Source of the DNA: Turbatrix aceti
Taxonomy: Eukaryota; Nematoda; Chromadorea; Rhabditida; Panagrolaimidae
Direction of reading: 5' to 3'
NCBI GenBank assembly: GCA_963969345.1
Contig: OZ017770.1
Coordinates: forward strand, 9,604,180 to 9,668,179
DNA length: 64,000 bases
Part shown: positions 36,681 to 48,425 of the stretch, piece by piece
How positions within the stretch are numbered: the stretch's first letter is position 1
Layout: the number at the start of each line of letters is the position of its first letter
The notes under the pieces: generated by a model
Seen by the model: only the letters and a program-made list of their open reading frames with translations
The model's database searches: none
What the model was told of the DNA's origin: nothing
Translations under genes and position numbers: made by a program

Positions 36681-38212
36681 ATGTTTTTGTTTTGGTTCGG
36701 ATGAAATCGGCATCCACAGGTGACACATGCAAATTGGTCGCTGTTTTTCATCTTGGCCAGGCAGAATCAGTTTATTTTTCATTATGCATTTTTTGACACA
36801 GTGTCTTTAAAGTGACGAAAAAACATTCAAAAAATGTTTTTTTCGTAGGTAGGAGTAGCAATTTTGAAAAACAAAAAAATATCTGTACAGATATCATGCT
36901 TCATCTGTACAGATTAAACGTAAAATACAGACAACTGTACAGACCCTTCACTGTGTCTGTACAGACCACATTGAAACTTCTGTGTGTATTTTGTATTTTA
37001 CACTGCACAGAATCTGTAAAACATCGATACAGATTACCTATTGTTTTCTGTTTAAAAAAATCTGGCTATTTTTTTTCTCAGAGTTCCGCTTCGTGATTCT
37101 GAGTATTATTCCATCCAGACACGTCGGGGTTTTTTTGAGAAAAAAATTAAATTTTGTCAGTTTTAAATCTAAATATCTAGTACATATTACATATCGTGTT
37201 TCATATTTCAGTATTTTCATTTTTTTTGTAATTACCCGCGTTTTTATGATTCTGTCAATTTTATTGCATCATTTTTTTCTAGTTGTTGTAAAAATGTTTT
37301 CCTAGCCGTTCAATTTATGCTTTTTGTCATCAACGAACACAGCATAAATAATTGCATTCGACCGAGTTTTCAACCCCGACGTCTAATTTTCGTTATTTAC
37401 CGACAGCAAGCTTTTTACTTTTTATTGTAAATTAACCCTCTGAAAAACAGCAAATGTGTCAAGAAGTTTTGAATGCATATCTTCTGTCGATTTATCAATG
37501 CCGGAATTTCAGAATCAATATGTCTCATAAATCAACAAATTTCGTTGTGACCAAAGATGGTGCTTTCATTTTTTTAAGGTGGAAAAACAAACATATTTTT
37601 TTCATGATGGTATCTTAATTTTGCGATTGCCCTAATTAAATATGGTAATTTAGCACGCTGAAACGATCAGTTACACTCTCACCAATGTTGACTTCTACAA
37701 TATGTTAAGATACATAATTCAGCGCCTAAAACAAACTTTGTTATGGTTTTTACTAGGAAATTGAACACAGTCGCTACATAACAGTATTTTACTGTCATTT
37801 GAAAAAAATATAAACTGTATGTGGTTTGGTATTTGTGAAGTGTAAGGCATGTTTGTCTGCCAAAAAAATATTTCGAAGGCTATAAAAATTGAGTTTAAAT
37901 TACAACAGTTCATATTTGACTGCGGTACTGTAATCCGCTACTATTTAACAATGCAACAATAAGTTGTATGACGTGCAAAATGGTTGGGTGGAAGTTGAGG
38001 AACCACAATAACCCAATCACTGCCCAGCAAAAGTAACACTCCCCAATACTCATTCTGAAAACACAATAAATTGTTTTTATATAACAAACTTTTCAAATCA
38101 CGTGCATCATTATAGTATTTAAAATTAAATACATAATAATTTAGGTTACAAAATCTATATTTCACAAGTTTATAAAGGGGGTTCATCGATCGATCAATAT
38201 TGGGTTTTCTTA

Positions 38213-38779
38213 TCATTTGAGAAGCTTCAGATCCCGGGCACGTTGCAGCAGGACAGGGTCGTCACCGATGGGTTCGTCGTCAATCATTGATGTGCCCGGC
38301 TTGCGAGTGCGATGGAAGCCAATGCCGTCCATTTCCTCGTCGCCCATATCGACTTCGACATCGCTCCACTCGACCATTTCATCCAGCAAGCTGTCGTTGT
38401 CAGATTGGGGATCCGAGTCTGTAGTGTCAGTCTGGCAAGTCGTGGAGTCCTCGAATCGCCGTTTCGGATAGGGAGTCATCTTTCGCTTTCTCTTTTTTGT
38501 GACCATCAACTTTTGGAGTGCTTCATTGGCCTTGATAGCTGCCACTCGTTGAGGGGGCCGTTCAGAGACTTGTTGAGGCTCGGGATCTGCCGGGATTACC
38601 TGCGATACGTTGGGAGGTTCCTGTATTGCCGCAGTCGTCGTAATCATAGACGTTGTTGCCGTTGAATTGGTCGTAACCTCCGTTGAGGTGATCGTTGGGC
38701 AGGTAAGCATGATCTCAAGAAATTGCTGGAAGAAACGGTTGGTCATGGGGTAATTGTTGGTAGCACGTTTCAGAGACAT
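38213..38779 (-). CDS. Intronless 188-residue acidic protein of unknown function
   Basis: A single open frame with its own ATG at 38779. The middle has a strongly basic stretch, KKRKRKMTPYPKRRF, that looks like a nuclear localisation signal. It is followed by a long acidic part (DSDPQSDNDSLLDE, DVEVDMGDEEMD). The N-terminal third is Thr/Ser-rich. No fold or family is recognised, though the composition suits a disordered nuclear protein. It lies in the spacer between the arms of inverted repeat 4, about 140 bases from the right arm. Codon use looks ordinary. It could be a cargo gene or a bystander. Confidence 0.55.
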   Translation of the reverse strand: MSLKRATNNYPMTNRFFQQFLEIMLTCPTITSTEVTTNSTATTSMITTTAAIQEPPNVSQVIPADPEPQQVSERPPQRVAAIKANEALQKLMVTKKRKRKMTPYPKRRFEDSTTCQTDTTDSDPQSDNDSLLDEMVEWSDVEVDMGDEEMDGIGFHRTRKPGTSMIDDEPIGDDPVLLQRARDLKLLK

Positions 38780-38916
38780 TCAGGATAAACAACATCAACA
38801 AAAAAATAAGCCAAGAGATAAAAGTTAAAAAAAAATCAAGGTGGACTTTAATCAAGCGAAAACAAGTATTCAGAAAACAAGTGTGGGCGCAACGTAAAAA
38901 AGAAAAAAAAATGAAA

Positions 38917-40361
38917 GAAAAAACCCCTGCCCGTTTTGTGTCTAATTTTCAGCAATACAAGAGTGAAAATGATGCACATACTAGAAAAAAATGTGCCAAA
39001 AACATACTTAAATACAAGTTTCTCGTTTTTGCCAACCGTCTTTGTTTCCGGATTAGCTACGACAAATCGAATAAAAAAAACCCTGGAAACTTGTGGTTAC
39101 TACGTCGTTTTTTTGCGCAAAAAATAGAGAGAGGCAAAGAACTGTTTTGTTGAGTCGATATATGATTTTTCTTGATTACGCGCAACAGACGAATATTTTT
39201 TTCCCGTTGAGCATGCGTTTTCTTCTTTGTCCAGACAAACAGGTACATACGTTTGATGCACATACGTATGTACCTGTCTGATGTAGTGTGCGTGCATCTG
39301 TATACCTATCAATGCACGGCACGTAGAAACAAAAAAAAATATGTTAGAGCCTACATTCAGACTTGTGATCACTTTTCCAATATTTTTTCAAGACGCGTCT
39401 GCCTTGCGCGTCGCTATCCTGCCATCATTTCTTGTTACTCAAAATAGACAATTTTTAAATTTTTAAGTTCGTAGTTTTTTGCAGGAAAAAGCTGGATATT
39501 TTGTTTTTCTCAGATGCATCTTCGTTTTTCAAATTATTATGTATTGCATTCAGAAACGTTGTGGCTTTTTGTGAATAACTAGATTTGGTCTACAAATCAC
39601 ATTTGTCATGTTTGAACTTGTTTTTTTAAATAGTACTTGCTTTTTTAAGCCCATCGACATACTTTTTTGTCAGTTTAGTGATTACTTTTGGAGTAAATAC
39701 CATCATAATTGCAATGTTTTTTCTCCATGATTTGCTTATCAAATTTTGTGATTCAGTTTTACCAGCATTGAAGTATTTTTTGCAATCCACTTAACAAAAT
39801 TAATTATCACAAATGTTTACCCCTGCCGTCACCCCTCACCCCTGCCGTCCTCTACGGCTGTGAGACGTGGGCACTCACGAAAGACGGAGCTCAGACGCTC
39901 ATCCGCGGCCAGCGACGTCTCGAACGTGCAATTCTCAGCGCACGTTTGATCGACAAGCTGCCGTCAGACTCCATCCGTCAACGCACGAAGCTCAAGGACT
40001 GGTACGCAACGCAAAGTCAGGTTCGCCAAGAAGCCAGCAACGGACAACTGGGCAACCCGCCTAAGCCACTGGAAGCCGCAAGACCAGTGCCTCCGACCGC
40101 GCCAAAGAACAAGCGTCCGCCAGGCCACCCTCCGAGGCGATGGACCGACGACTTTGCGGCCTTCCAGAACGCTCCTGCTAAGGACTACGACGTGACGCAG
40201 GTAGCTACGATTGAAGGCGCCCTCTTCGTGCAATCTCGATACTCATCACTGTCTCTTTAATTTTGTAATGAGTAATTATGCACGAGTAAGAGTAATAAAG
40301 TAAAGTAAAGTAAAGTAAAATGTTTACATTGTATTTTGCTCGATGTCGAATCTGCACAAAA
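38917..40361. repeat. Right arm of inverted repeat 4
   Basis: Reverse complement of 34773-36362. It is interrupted at about 39819-40318 by a non-LTR retrotransposon end. The uninterrupted parts match closely, including the hairpin words gtacatacg and cgtatgtac. Confidence 0.85.
39819..40318 (+). mobile_element. 3' end of an RTE-like non-LTR retrotransposon
   Basis: It encodes LYGCETWALTKDGAQTLI, then RRLERAIL, then RPPGHPPRRWTDDF. This is the conserved region downstream of reverse transcriptase in RTE/CR1-like elements (YGCETW..., RRW.DD). A stop and a tail of (taaag)n repeats follow at 40290-40320. It is flanked by tgtttac on both sides. The 5' part, with endonuclease and reverse transcriptase, is missing, which is usual for such insertions. 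It is a dead copy. Confidence 0.8.
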
Positions 40362-40705
40362 GACCTAAAAGGCATGCCGGCCCCCACCTATGTAGATTTA
40401 ACAATCATGGCAATTTGGCTGGGTTATAAAAAAAATTTCAAACCCGACAACACTGGTGCACAGTACGCGAACGCTTTGATAATGTACTTGGGGAATCTGC
40501 ACCGAATACAAATCATTTTCTTTGCCATTTGAAATTGAGCTTGATCAATACCGAAACGACTCTTGAATTGAACGTTAACTAAATATGATTCGTATATGCG
40601 TTAACAAATTATTTATAAAAGGGCAACAAATAAACATTCACTTATAAAGTACATACATGCATACATAACTATTTTATAGTACATTGAAATTTGTAAAAAA
40701 AAGTA

Positions 40706-42166
40706 TCAAGCACTGGAGGCAGCAAAAGCATTCTTAACGTTGAAAGGAGGGATATGCTTATTCCAAATATCAACAGGTAGATGTTTGTATGTATCTGCAA
40801 CATACACGTTTCTATTCTGCTGCCTGGCTTTCTTGATTCGACGATCAACAATCGCATTGAACGAGTCCCGGGTAGTTGCAATAAATTCATCAAACTTGCT
40901 CGCCTTCGGGTCGATAAAGCAGGTGTAGTACCTGATCAAGTAGCTGAACGCTTGCATGGTTATCGCGTTCAGCTGCCGCTTATGGCTTGGCTTGGCCTCG
41001 CTCAATTTATCAGTCCGCTTGCGAGACACTTTTGGCATGTAAGCGACGTCCATCACAGCAAAATCAAAGAGGATCTCTGTCAGCAAGCCAGTAAATTTCT
41101 GGAGATCAGAATGCTTGATGGCGTCCAGGGCGTAGTCAAACATTGCGTAGCAGAGATTCTCGTCGAGACAATTGGCAATCGGCGGACGTCGGAGGGTCTT
41201 GATGCAATTGTCAAAAAGCTGTTTGATTTCCGCGTCAAGGATGGTCGTAATCCCCTGAAGTTGCTTCGCGGCATTTTTGACGTACATTGTGCTGGCGTAT
41301 CCGATTCGATGATGTGGTTCCTTGGATGACGAAGAAGAAGAACTAGGTGACGCAACCAAGTTAGAAATGGCCTTTTGTCGGTCGGCTTTGTGGAGACCAT
41401 TGAGCACGCTGGCTTTGGTTTGGGCCGCCGGAGTTGGTGGAGCGGTGGTTAGGACAAGTTGTCTTGATGGAGCAGGGGCAGAAGAAGTTTCCTGGACTGG
41501 GGATTCAATGGAAGATATGTTTGCGATAGGTGGAATCTGAGGTCGGGGTATAGGAACGAGAGGTGGATTCTGGCGAGACCAATGTGGAGGCGGTAGAGGA
41601 CGAAGTTTGATTGGCGCTGGGTCCAAGGTGACAAACTCTTGTTTTGGCGCCAGCATAAGACAATTCTGGACCGGTGGAGGCAGTTTTGGAACCCCAGCCG
41701 AAGTGACAACATTTCGATTCTGCGCTGGAGTGGTAGGTAATGCTCCCGACGTCTGAATCCCGTTCAGGACTGGCAAGCCCTTCATATTATGATGCTTGGA
41801 CGACGAAGAAGCATCTTCTTCGTTCTTTGAATTTTCCGAAAACGGGGCTCTCTCGAAGAAGGTGTCGTCTTCACAGGGGTAGGTCGCTTCGTAGATAATT
41901 GGTTGTTCTGGCGGTTTAATAATTGGTTTAAGATCCAAAAGCACTGTCTTATTCTTCTCGACGGATGACGGGGGCACATGATCGTGGACGGCTACGACGT
42001 GGGCCATTACAACGTTGTCCCTTGGGACAAGGTGGAAGCAAATCCGGTCATCCATCTGAATCTGATGCTTGGACAGAACACTGACGTATATGCGGGCGTC
42101 GTCGACAGAAATTGTCTCTTCCTTTTTTTCCGGCTCACCATAAGATATGGTGATTTTACGTGCCAT
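40706..42166 (-). CDS. Intronless 486-residue protein of unknown function
   Basis: A long single open frame. The ATG at 42166 follows an acceptor-like ttctgctttcag by one base, supporting this start and trans-splicing. Residues 1-80 look beta-rich (KITISYGEPEKKEETISV). The centre, about 130-260, is Pro-rich and low in complexity (PVQNCLML, PLPPPHWS, PIPRPQIPP). A run of seven Ser lies near residue 275. The C-terminal 190 residues look helical and folded (AIKHSDLQKFTGLLTEILFD, FSYLIRYYTCF) with basic KARQQNRN near the end. No family is recognised. Absence of introns is unusual beside the neighbouring genes; a retrocopy or an element-borne gene is possible. Confidence 0.75.
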   Translation of the reverse strand: MARKITISYGEPEKKEETISVDDARIYVSVLSKHQIQMDDRICFHLVPRDNVVMAHVVAVHDHVPPSSVEKNKTVLLDLKPIIKPPEQPIIYEATYPCEDDTFFERAPFSENSKNEEDASSSSKHHNMKGLPVLNGIQTSGALPTTPAQNRNVVTSAGVPKLPPPVQNCLMLAPKQEFVTLDPAPIKLRPLPPPHWSRQNPPLVPIPRPQIPPIANISSIESPVQETSSAPAPSRQLVLTTAPPTPAAQTKASVLNGLHKADRQKAISNLVASPSSSSSSSKEPHHRIGYASTMYVKNAAKQLQGITTILDAEIKQLFDNCIKTLRRPPIANCLDENLCYAMFDYALDAIKHSDLQKFTGLLTEILFDFAVMDVAYMPKVSRKRTDKLSEAKPSHKRQLNAITMQAFSYLIRYYTCFIDPKASKFDEFIATTRDSFNAIVDRRIKKARQQNRNVYVADTYKHLPVDIWNKHIPPFNVKNAFAASSA

Positions 42167-42179
42167 TCTGAAAGCAGAA

Positions 42180-43400
42180 GATATTGTTTAGTTGATGTGT
42201 ATCTGAAAAAAAAATTCCTTAAGAGCGAAAATTCAAATAATATCATAATAAATAAAAACGCCTAAATACGTTAGGATAAGCCATGAATAAATAAAAACAG
42301 TATGGGACATTTGGGTCAATCTTGCAAATCCACCAAGAATATTGAAAACAGCGCAAAGCATGATTGAACGGCATTTTACTCTACTTTTTGGGGCACATGC
42401 CGAATTTGGCAGTCACAGGAACAACGTGAGTCAGGTGCAAAAGACGCGAATATGCAGGTTACAGTCTAAAAACGTCTAAACTCGATCGCCTGCTCGTATT
42501 CTTGGTGAACATGCTTCAGTTAAACGGCTACATCATAAACCTGCAGATAAGGTAACTCATTTGCTCAAAAAAATGAAAAAGAACAAATAAAACCCGTAAA
42601 ATGGTTCAGGGCACAAAATGGACAGCGAAACGATTATAACCTATACGCAAATCAGTTGACCATAGTTGCCAACCCTCTCACAAACTAGTTGAGGCATAAC
42701 TGGGATAAATTAAAATATATTCAAGGCTTTGCGGGGCAAAAAGAACGGCAATATCCGCGCAACGGAGTAAAACGTCGACATGGAAAATAAAAACAACAAA
42801 GCGGCAAAAATCAATATACATAAGCCAAAACACTGGAGCCACAAAGTTGGTCACGCAACGAAAAAATGTGACGTGCAATAAACCTCCGTAATAAATAAAA
42901 TCCGTTTCTGTTCCTTATGAGCGCAACTTATTTTTAGCAGCGCATAATAAATATTTACGCACAAACTAAAATTGATTTTACTTGGTTGCTGATAAATATG
43001 ATTTAGTCAAGGTAGACAAGACAGGTTAAGCAATGATCGTCATGTTCCCCCCTCCTTGTTCTGCAAACTGAAAATCTCAGAGTGTTTGCTTATCATCAAT
43101 CACGTCGTTGCCAGGTGACCCTGTAATTGACGGACAAAACAGTGCAAACAGCTTCGTCCTTCCTTTCGAGCGACGCATACTACTGAAGGCAGATTTTCTT
43201 TCCTTTTCCTCGAAGGCTTTCTTGACCTTGCTTTTCATTACCTTGTCTATGGCGGCAATATTTGAAGGCAGACAGTCAAGCAACACCTAGTAAACGCATC
43301 AAAGCACATTTGTGTGTCAAGCGAAATAATGTCATGTGCTATTGCTATAGCATAGCCAGGTCAGGTCGTCTTCAAGATTGCTTGCCAGAGCACAGGATGC
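42180..43400. other. Gene-free stretch
   Basis: AT-rich DNA; nothing recognised apart from short open frames. Confidence 0.4.
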
Positions 43401-43410
43401 GGCAAGTAAG

Positions 43411-44841
43411 CAGTAGAGCCTGAAAAAGTGTACGCGCATGCGCAGTGTGTTAACTTTAGTGGCATGGGGTAAAATAAGTTTTTAATCAAAATACGTGATA
43501 TTTATATCAATGGATCGAGCATGTCCTGAATTTTGCAACGAGCTGCAGTTTGTGAAAAAATATTTATTTTAAACAATATGGCAGTGGTTCAAATTGAAAG
43601 TTGGCAAAAATGCGTAAATGACCAATTCATAGGCCATTAGCTGAAAGCCTGTATTGAGTTGTCCGTTACCTTGCTATCAACACATAGGAAAAAAGCCTGA
43701 TAGCCGACAATCGTTAAACGACGAGAAATCCAACATTTGATAACCGTTTTGCCCTCTGTGCATTTGTTGCCCATAATGCATGCTCCCATACGGATATCTG
43801 TCCGAGCGCAAGAAAGTTGGATATTCAAAAAAACTGCATATCCAACTTTCTGTACCACATATATGCTTCAGTCATGCCGCTGAATTGAGCATGGAAAACC
43901 ATTGTGCAACACATTTGTCCTATCGAATGCAAAATGTGTTTAGTGGCAAAAAAAATGGTGCCAACATAGGTCCACCTTCTAATATTTAGCGCTTCCATGG
44001 AAATCAAAGTTGCATTCGTTAACTGACTCGCGCGGCAGTCCTGGGAAAGAAAACGGACCCTCCAGGCCCGTGCGCGCTCTCCGAACGCTCGCCGCGGCAG
44101 CAGCACTGCGGTGAGGTGCAAATCAAAGCTACCGCAGCACCACGAAAGGCGTGAAGCAAACGATGCGATGGGATGAACAGCAAATATTTGCGATGTACGG
44201 TCTTTGGCATTTAACTCCCCCTATGTTGGCACCATTTTTTTTGCCACAAAGCACATTTTGCATTCGATAGTACACAAAAATCATTCGTTGGAACGGTTTA
44301 TGTGTTGCACAATGATTTTCTGTGCTCAATTCAGCGGCATGACTGAAGCATCAATGTGGTACAGAAAGTTGGATATGCAGTTTTTTTGAATGCGCGCCGG
44401 ACAGATATCCGCATGGGAGCATGCATTATGGGCAACAAATGTACAGCGTGCGCATTTTCATGGGGCAAAACGGTTATCAAATGTTTGATATCTCGATTTC
44501 TCGTCAAATGTTTGATTTCTCAAAAAAAGCCTGATAACGATCGCCGGCTATCAGGCTTTTTTCATATGTGTTGATAGCAAGGTAACGGACAACTCAATGC
44601 AGGCTTTCAGCTAATGGCCTGTGAATTGGGCATTTACGCATTTTTGCCAACTTTCAATTTGAATCACTGCCATATTGCTTAAAATAAATATTTTTTTTAC
44701 AAACTGCAACTCGTTGCAAAATTCAGGACATGCTCGATTCATTGATATAAATATCGCTTATTTTGATTAAAAACTGATTTTACCCCATGCCACTAAAGTT
44801 AACACACTGCGCATGCGCGTACACGTTTTCAGGCTCTACTG
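43411..44841. repeat. Foldback element, 1.43 kb, near-complete palindrome
   Basis: The ends are CAGTAGAGCCTGAAAA and its complement TTTTCAGGCTCTACTG. Blocks pair all the way in, for example tgcgcatgcgcgtacac near the ends and gcaaaaaaaatggtgccaa near the middle. The centre (44030-44120) is GC-rich. No 8-base or TTAA duplication could be found. A fragment of the same family forms part of the 265-base insertion at 35703-35967. Confidence 0.8.
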
Positions 44842-45360
44842 CTCTAAAATCACCGCTTGCACAAAAGAACGCTGACAGCAGCACGAGTATCTTGAAACGA
44901 GACAATGACTCCAACACAGATTCTTCTAGACGATAAAAGTAATTGGCAAACGAGGAGATCACTGGCAGTGTTTTTCGCAAACTTTTGAGTGATGCAATAT
45001 CTTTGAAACAGACTTTTTCTTTTTTTTAACCTGGATTTTTCACTTCACAAAAATGGTTATGTATCTTGGAGAAAAAAAGTGCTTTGAAATATTTTTTTGA
45101 TAGTTATTGCAGTATTTGAACACTCTTTATGCCTAATTTGTACATAATGTTTAACAATAGCAGTGATAAAGTTCCCAGTTTACCATCATCGTGTCTGATA
45201 TGGTTTTTTTTATTTTAGGACAAATTGATAGTTTTTTTACGCACTTTTTATGATTTTTTTATGAACGTGACTTTCCTTGTCCCCAACGGGGAAAATTTTC
45301 CCCGTCCCCGACTACTGTTCCCCCCCCCCTTTCTCCGTCCCCGATTTGGGAGGGGGGGGG
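44842..45360. other. Gene-free stretch with C and G runs
   Basis: It ends with CCCC and GGGGGG runs (about 45300-45360) next to the following MITE. No gene was seen. Confidence 0.35.
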
Positions 45361-45368
45361 GTTGAAAC

Positions 45369-45755
45369 CAGGGTTGCGAAATTCCCCGGGGAATGAAAAA
45401 TGGGGGAATATTCCCGGGGGATTCCCGGAGATTCCCCAGGGAATCCCTTTCAAATTCCCCGCATCCAAATAAAGCCATGCGTCTAAAACAAGGTCTAAAA
45501 TAAAAAAACACACCAAAAACGGTCTATTTATTAACATGCATTAAAATTGCAACCTAACTTTCACATTAAAGCGAGATTTGAAACCCAATGGGCAAACTTC
45601 AAAAAAAATAATCACATCCTTTTACTTTTCTTAATTTTTTTCTGGAGTTTCCCGGGGAATTTTGGGGGGAAGTTGGCAAAGATGGGGGAATCCCCGGGGA
45701 TTCCCGGGAATATTCCCCGGGGAATCTCCCGGGGAATCCCATCTTCGCAACCCTG
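45369..45755. mobile_element. hAT-like MITE 1 (387 bases) with 8-base target duplication
   Basis: It starts CAGGGTTGCGAA and ends TTCGCAACCCTG. Both sides carry gttgaaac (45361-45368 and 45756-45763), an exact 8-base target duplication. Beneath the ends, GGGGAA and TTCCCC words repeat many times, like the subterminal transposase-binding repeats of hAT elements. It has no coding capacity. Confidence 0.88.
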
Positions 45756-45896
45756 GTTGAAACTAGTGTGTGAGTATAAATATAGCATTGCGGTATGCGC
45801 ATGCAGAAAAGCAAAATATTTTTTGTCAAGGCAGTAGTAGCCTAAAGCACCATTATGGTATGCCTTTGTCGTGTGCACGTAAAAAATGGTCATGAG

Positions 45897-46292
45897 CAGT
45901 GTTCCGCTGACTCCGACTCAGAGTCGACTCTTTGACTCTGACTCTGACTCTGAGAGTCGAGAGTCAGAGTCAGAGTCGAGAGTCGATTTTTACAAAATGA
46001 CCTTTTGACTCTTTGGAGTCGACTCTTTGATGAAAATTTTTTGAAAAAAATACACTTTTATAGCCATTTTTGGTGCCAAATTTTTGATTTTGTAAAATAA
46101 AAACTCGTTAAAGATGAAAGCACGCAGTTTTAAGCGTTTATTGATGCATTTTTTGTGAACCTATTTTAACTCGGAGTCAAAGAGTCGATTCTGGGAGTCG
46201 GAGTCGAAAGAGTCGACTCTTTCGACTCTCGACTCTCGACTCTGAGTCAGAGTCGAGAGTCGAGAGTCGATTTTGGCCAGAGCGGAACACTG
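45897..46292. mobile_element. hAT-like MITE 2 (396 bases) with 8-base target duplication
   Basis: It starts CAGTGTTCCGCT and ends AGCGGAACACTG, bordered by gtcatgag on both sides (45889-45896 and 46293-46300). The subterminal parts are arrays of gagtcga, gactct and cagagt in both orientations. It has no coding capacity. A possible half of a related element begins at 46671 (cagtgttcc). Confidence 0.9.
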
Positions 46293-46329
46293 GTCATGAG
46301 TTAACATCCTTTTGAACTGAATGTTTAAT

Positions 46330-47660
46330 TTTTTGTAATTAAGCAGTCACAATACTTTCTTTGCAAGCAGGGACTTCCTGCTTTTTGATGGAAGGTTGCG
46401 AGCCTCACACACTTAGTCGTTGTCCACCCAGCCAGCCAGATGGTCCTTTCTTCTTTCCACGCATCCTGCTGCTCGTTTCAATGTACTGTGGGGGTAAAAA
46501 AAGAAAAGAATAATGCAAACGAGAATTCTGCAACGTTCCTATTTCGGATCGGTGTACAACACAATTTTTCAAAAAAAATGCTTCAGATATTTTTTTAACA
46601 TAGTAAGACTGGTAGTTTGCGTGCGCGTAGAAGCCAGAAATGGTCATGACATGTGTTGACGCCTTTTCAGCAGTGTTCCAACTTGGAGAAAAATTGACTT
46701 CGACTCCTGACTTTTGACTTCGAGTCAGAGTCAATAGTTAAAATAGTAAAATCTTTTTATTTTGACTCCCAAAGTTGGCCCCCTGAGAATTGACTCATTT
46801 TGACCAAAATTTGACTCCAATTGATCCATATTCAAAAAAATATTTTTATAAAAAATTAACAAAAAAACACCGAAAAGTAGGCAATTTCTAAAATAATTTT
46901 TTTTTATTTTTAGTTTAAAAACAATAAACACTCAAAATTAAAAAAAAAAGTGAATTTTACCCAAGAAAGGGCAGAGGACCCCCATGTTCAGGCAAACGTT
47001 AGTTAGTGGGCCTCGCCTTGCAGGAATGTTTTTTTCGCAAAGACGTCGTTGCTCGTTGAATTCTGTGTTGATCGGCTCATCCTTCCGCTCTCTCTCCATT
47101 GCCAGGGAGAGAAAGAGAGGCGTACTACAGACAATTTTCCGTAACGCTTGCTCGGATGAAAAAAGCTTCCGCAAAGCACCAGAGCCCAGAAATGGACAAG
47201 CTGATAAATAAAATACAGCTAGTCCAAATCTGGGTTTTGGTGATTTGTCGACACTATTCTCTGAACAAGACGCCCACGTCAGCTTATTTCTACAAATAAT
47301 TCAAATGACGATGAGACCAGTATATGCATATATGCATACTCGGGGCCTGGTTTTGTCGTCTCCGACTATGTTTGATGAAAAAACAAGGTTAGAACGAACA
47401 ACAGAGAGGCAGTCGTGTAGTTCGTGCAGAGGGAAGCCAACCTAATCAAAAAGTACGCGTTTGCTCTGGGGGCCCCGGTCTCGTCTTGCAGGTATACCTG
47501 CAGGTATACATATATGTTTTTTGCAAAGACGTCGTTCTTCTTCGAATTCTGTCTCGATCGACTCATTCGTCCGCTCTCTCTTTCCAGGGAGAGAGAAAGA
47601 GAGAGACACAGACGACAGACAATTTTCCGTATTGCGTTACGCGTTGTCATCGTTTACGCC
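46330..47660. repeat. Third, degraded copy of the outer arm of inverted repeat 2
   Basis: Bases 46340-46660 match 18490-18870 (for example ggacttcctgc and cacccagccagccag). Bases 46980-47330 and 47400-47640 are two R-like pieces with ttgccagggagagaaagag and gacagacaattttccg. It lies outside R on the right arm, as inverted repeat 2 lies outside R on the left. No gene is supported. Confidence 0.65.
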
Positions 47661-47715
47661 TTTATTCTCGTATCGTCGCTATTCCACTGGCATTTTATTC
47701 CTTCGGCCCAATGTA

Positions 47716-48425
47716 GCGCTTGCTTGGATGAAAAAAGCTTCCGCAAAGCACCAGAACCCAGAAATGGACAAGCTGATAAATATTTCAAATCTGGGCTTTG
47801 GTGACTTGTCGAAGCTATTCTCTGAACAAGGCGCACAGGTCAGAACCTATTTCTACGGATAATTCGAATGACGATGAGGCCGGTACGCATACCCGAAACC
47901 TCGTTTTGTCGTCTACGACTATGCTTGACGACAAAACGAGGTTCTCTGGTACGCCACTGTGTCTCGATGTTTGAATAATTCCCTAAAGAATTTTATTGCG
48001 TTGTCATTGGGTATCCAGACTAGTTGTCGTCACTATTGACTAGCTTTTCAACGTCTGCGTCTTTGATTTGCACGAGATAAGTTTCTGTTTTTATATTACC
48101 TAAAGTATCCACTTTTTTCGGACATATACAAAACGGTTGGTGAAACCTATTGTATGTATGTACATTTCTACAAGTTGTTTAGTTTGCCGCAAAGATTGAT
48201 GCTTTCAACAGCCAGAAATCTTGCTTCTGTTGGCACCTGTATCGTTTCATCCAGTAGAATTTAAAGAATTGCGCTTATTTGAACACCGGGGTTCAAATAG
48301 ATGTCTGTCTACTGCGTTTCTGCTCTCTATGCTCGTCAAGAGCGCCAGTGAAAGCTTTCAATGGCTGTCATTTCTTCGTATCAATGACCAGAAAAGTTTT
48401 GTGATATCCATCGTGGCCCGGGAGA
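47716..48425 (+). repeat. Repeat R, about 0.7 kb, right inner copy
   Basis: It matches 52204-52902 in the same orientation over about 700 bases, from gcttccgcaaagcacc to gatatccatcgtggcccg. The two R copies enclose 48426-52203, which contains HMG20 copy 2. I did not see LTR-type TG..CA ends, a primer-binding site or a polypurine tract. Confidence 0.75.

Noticed and set aside
43411..44841. hAT element by its CAG ends
   Set aside because: The eight bases on either side do not match, so the superfamily cannot be assigned.
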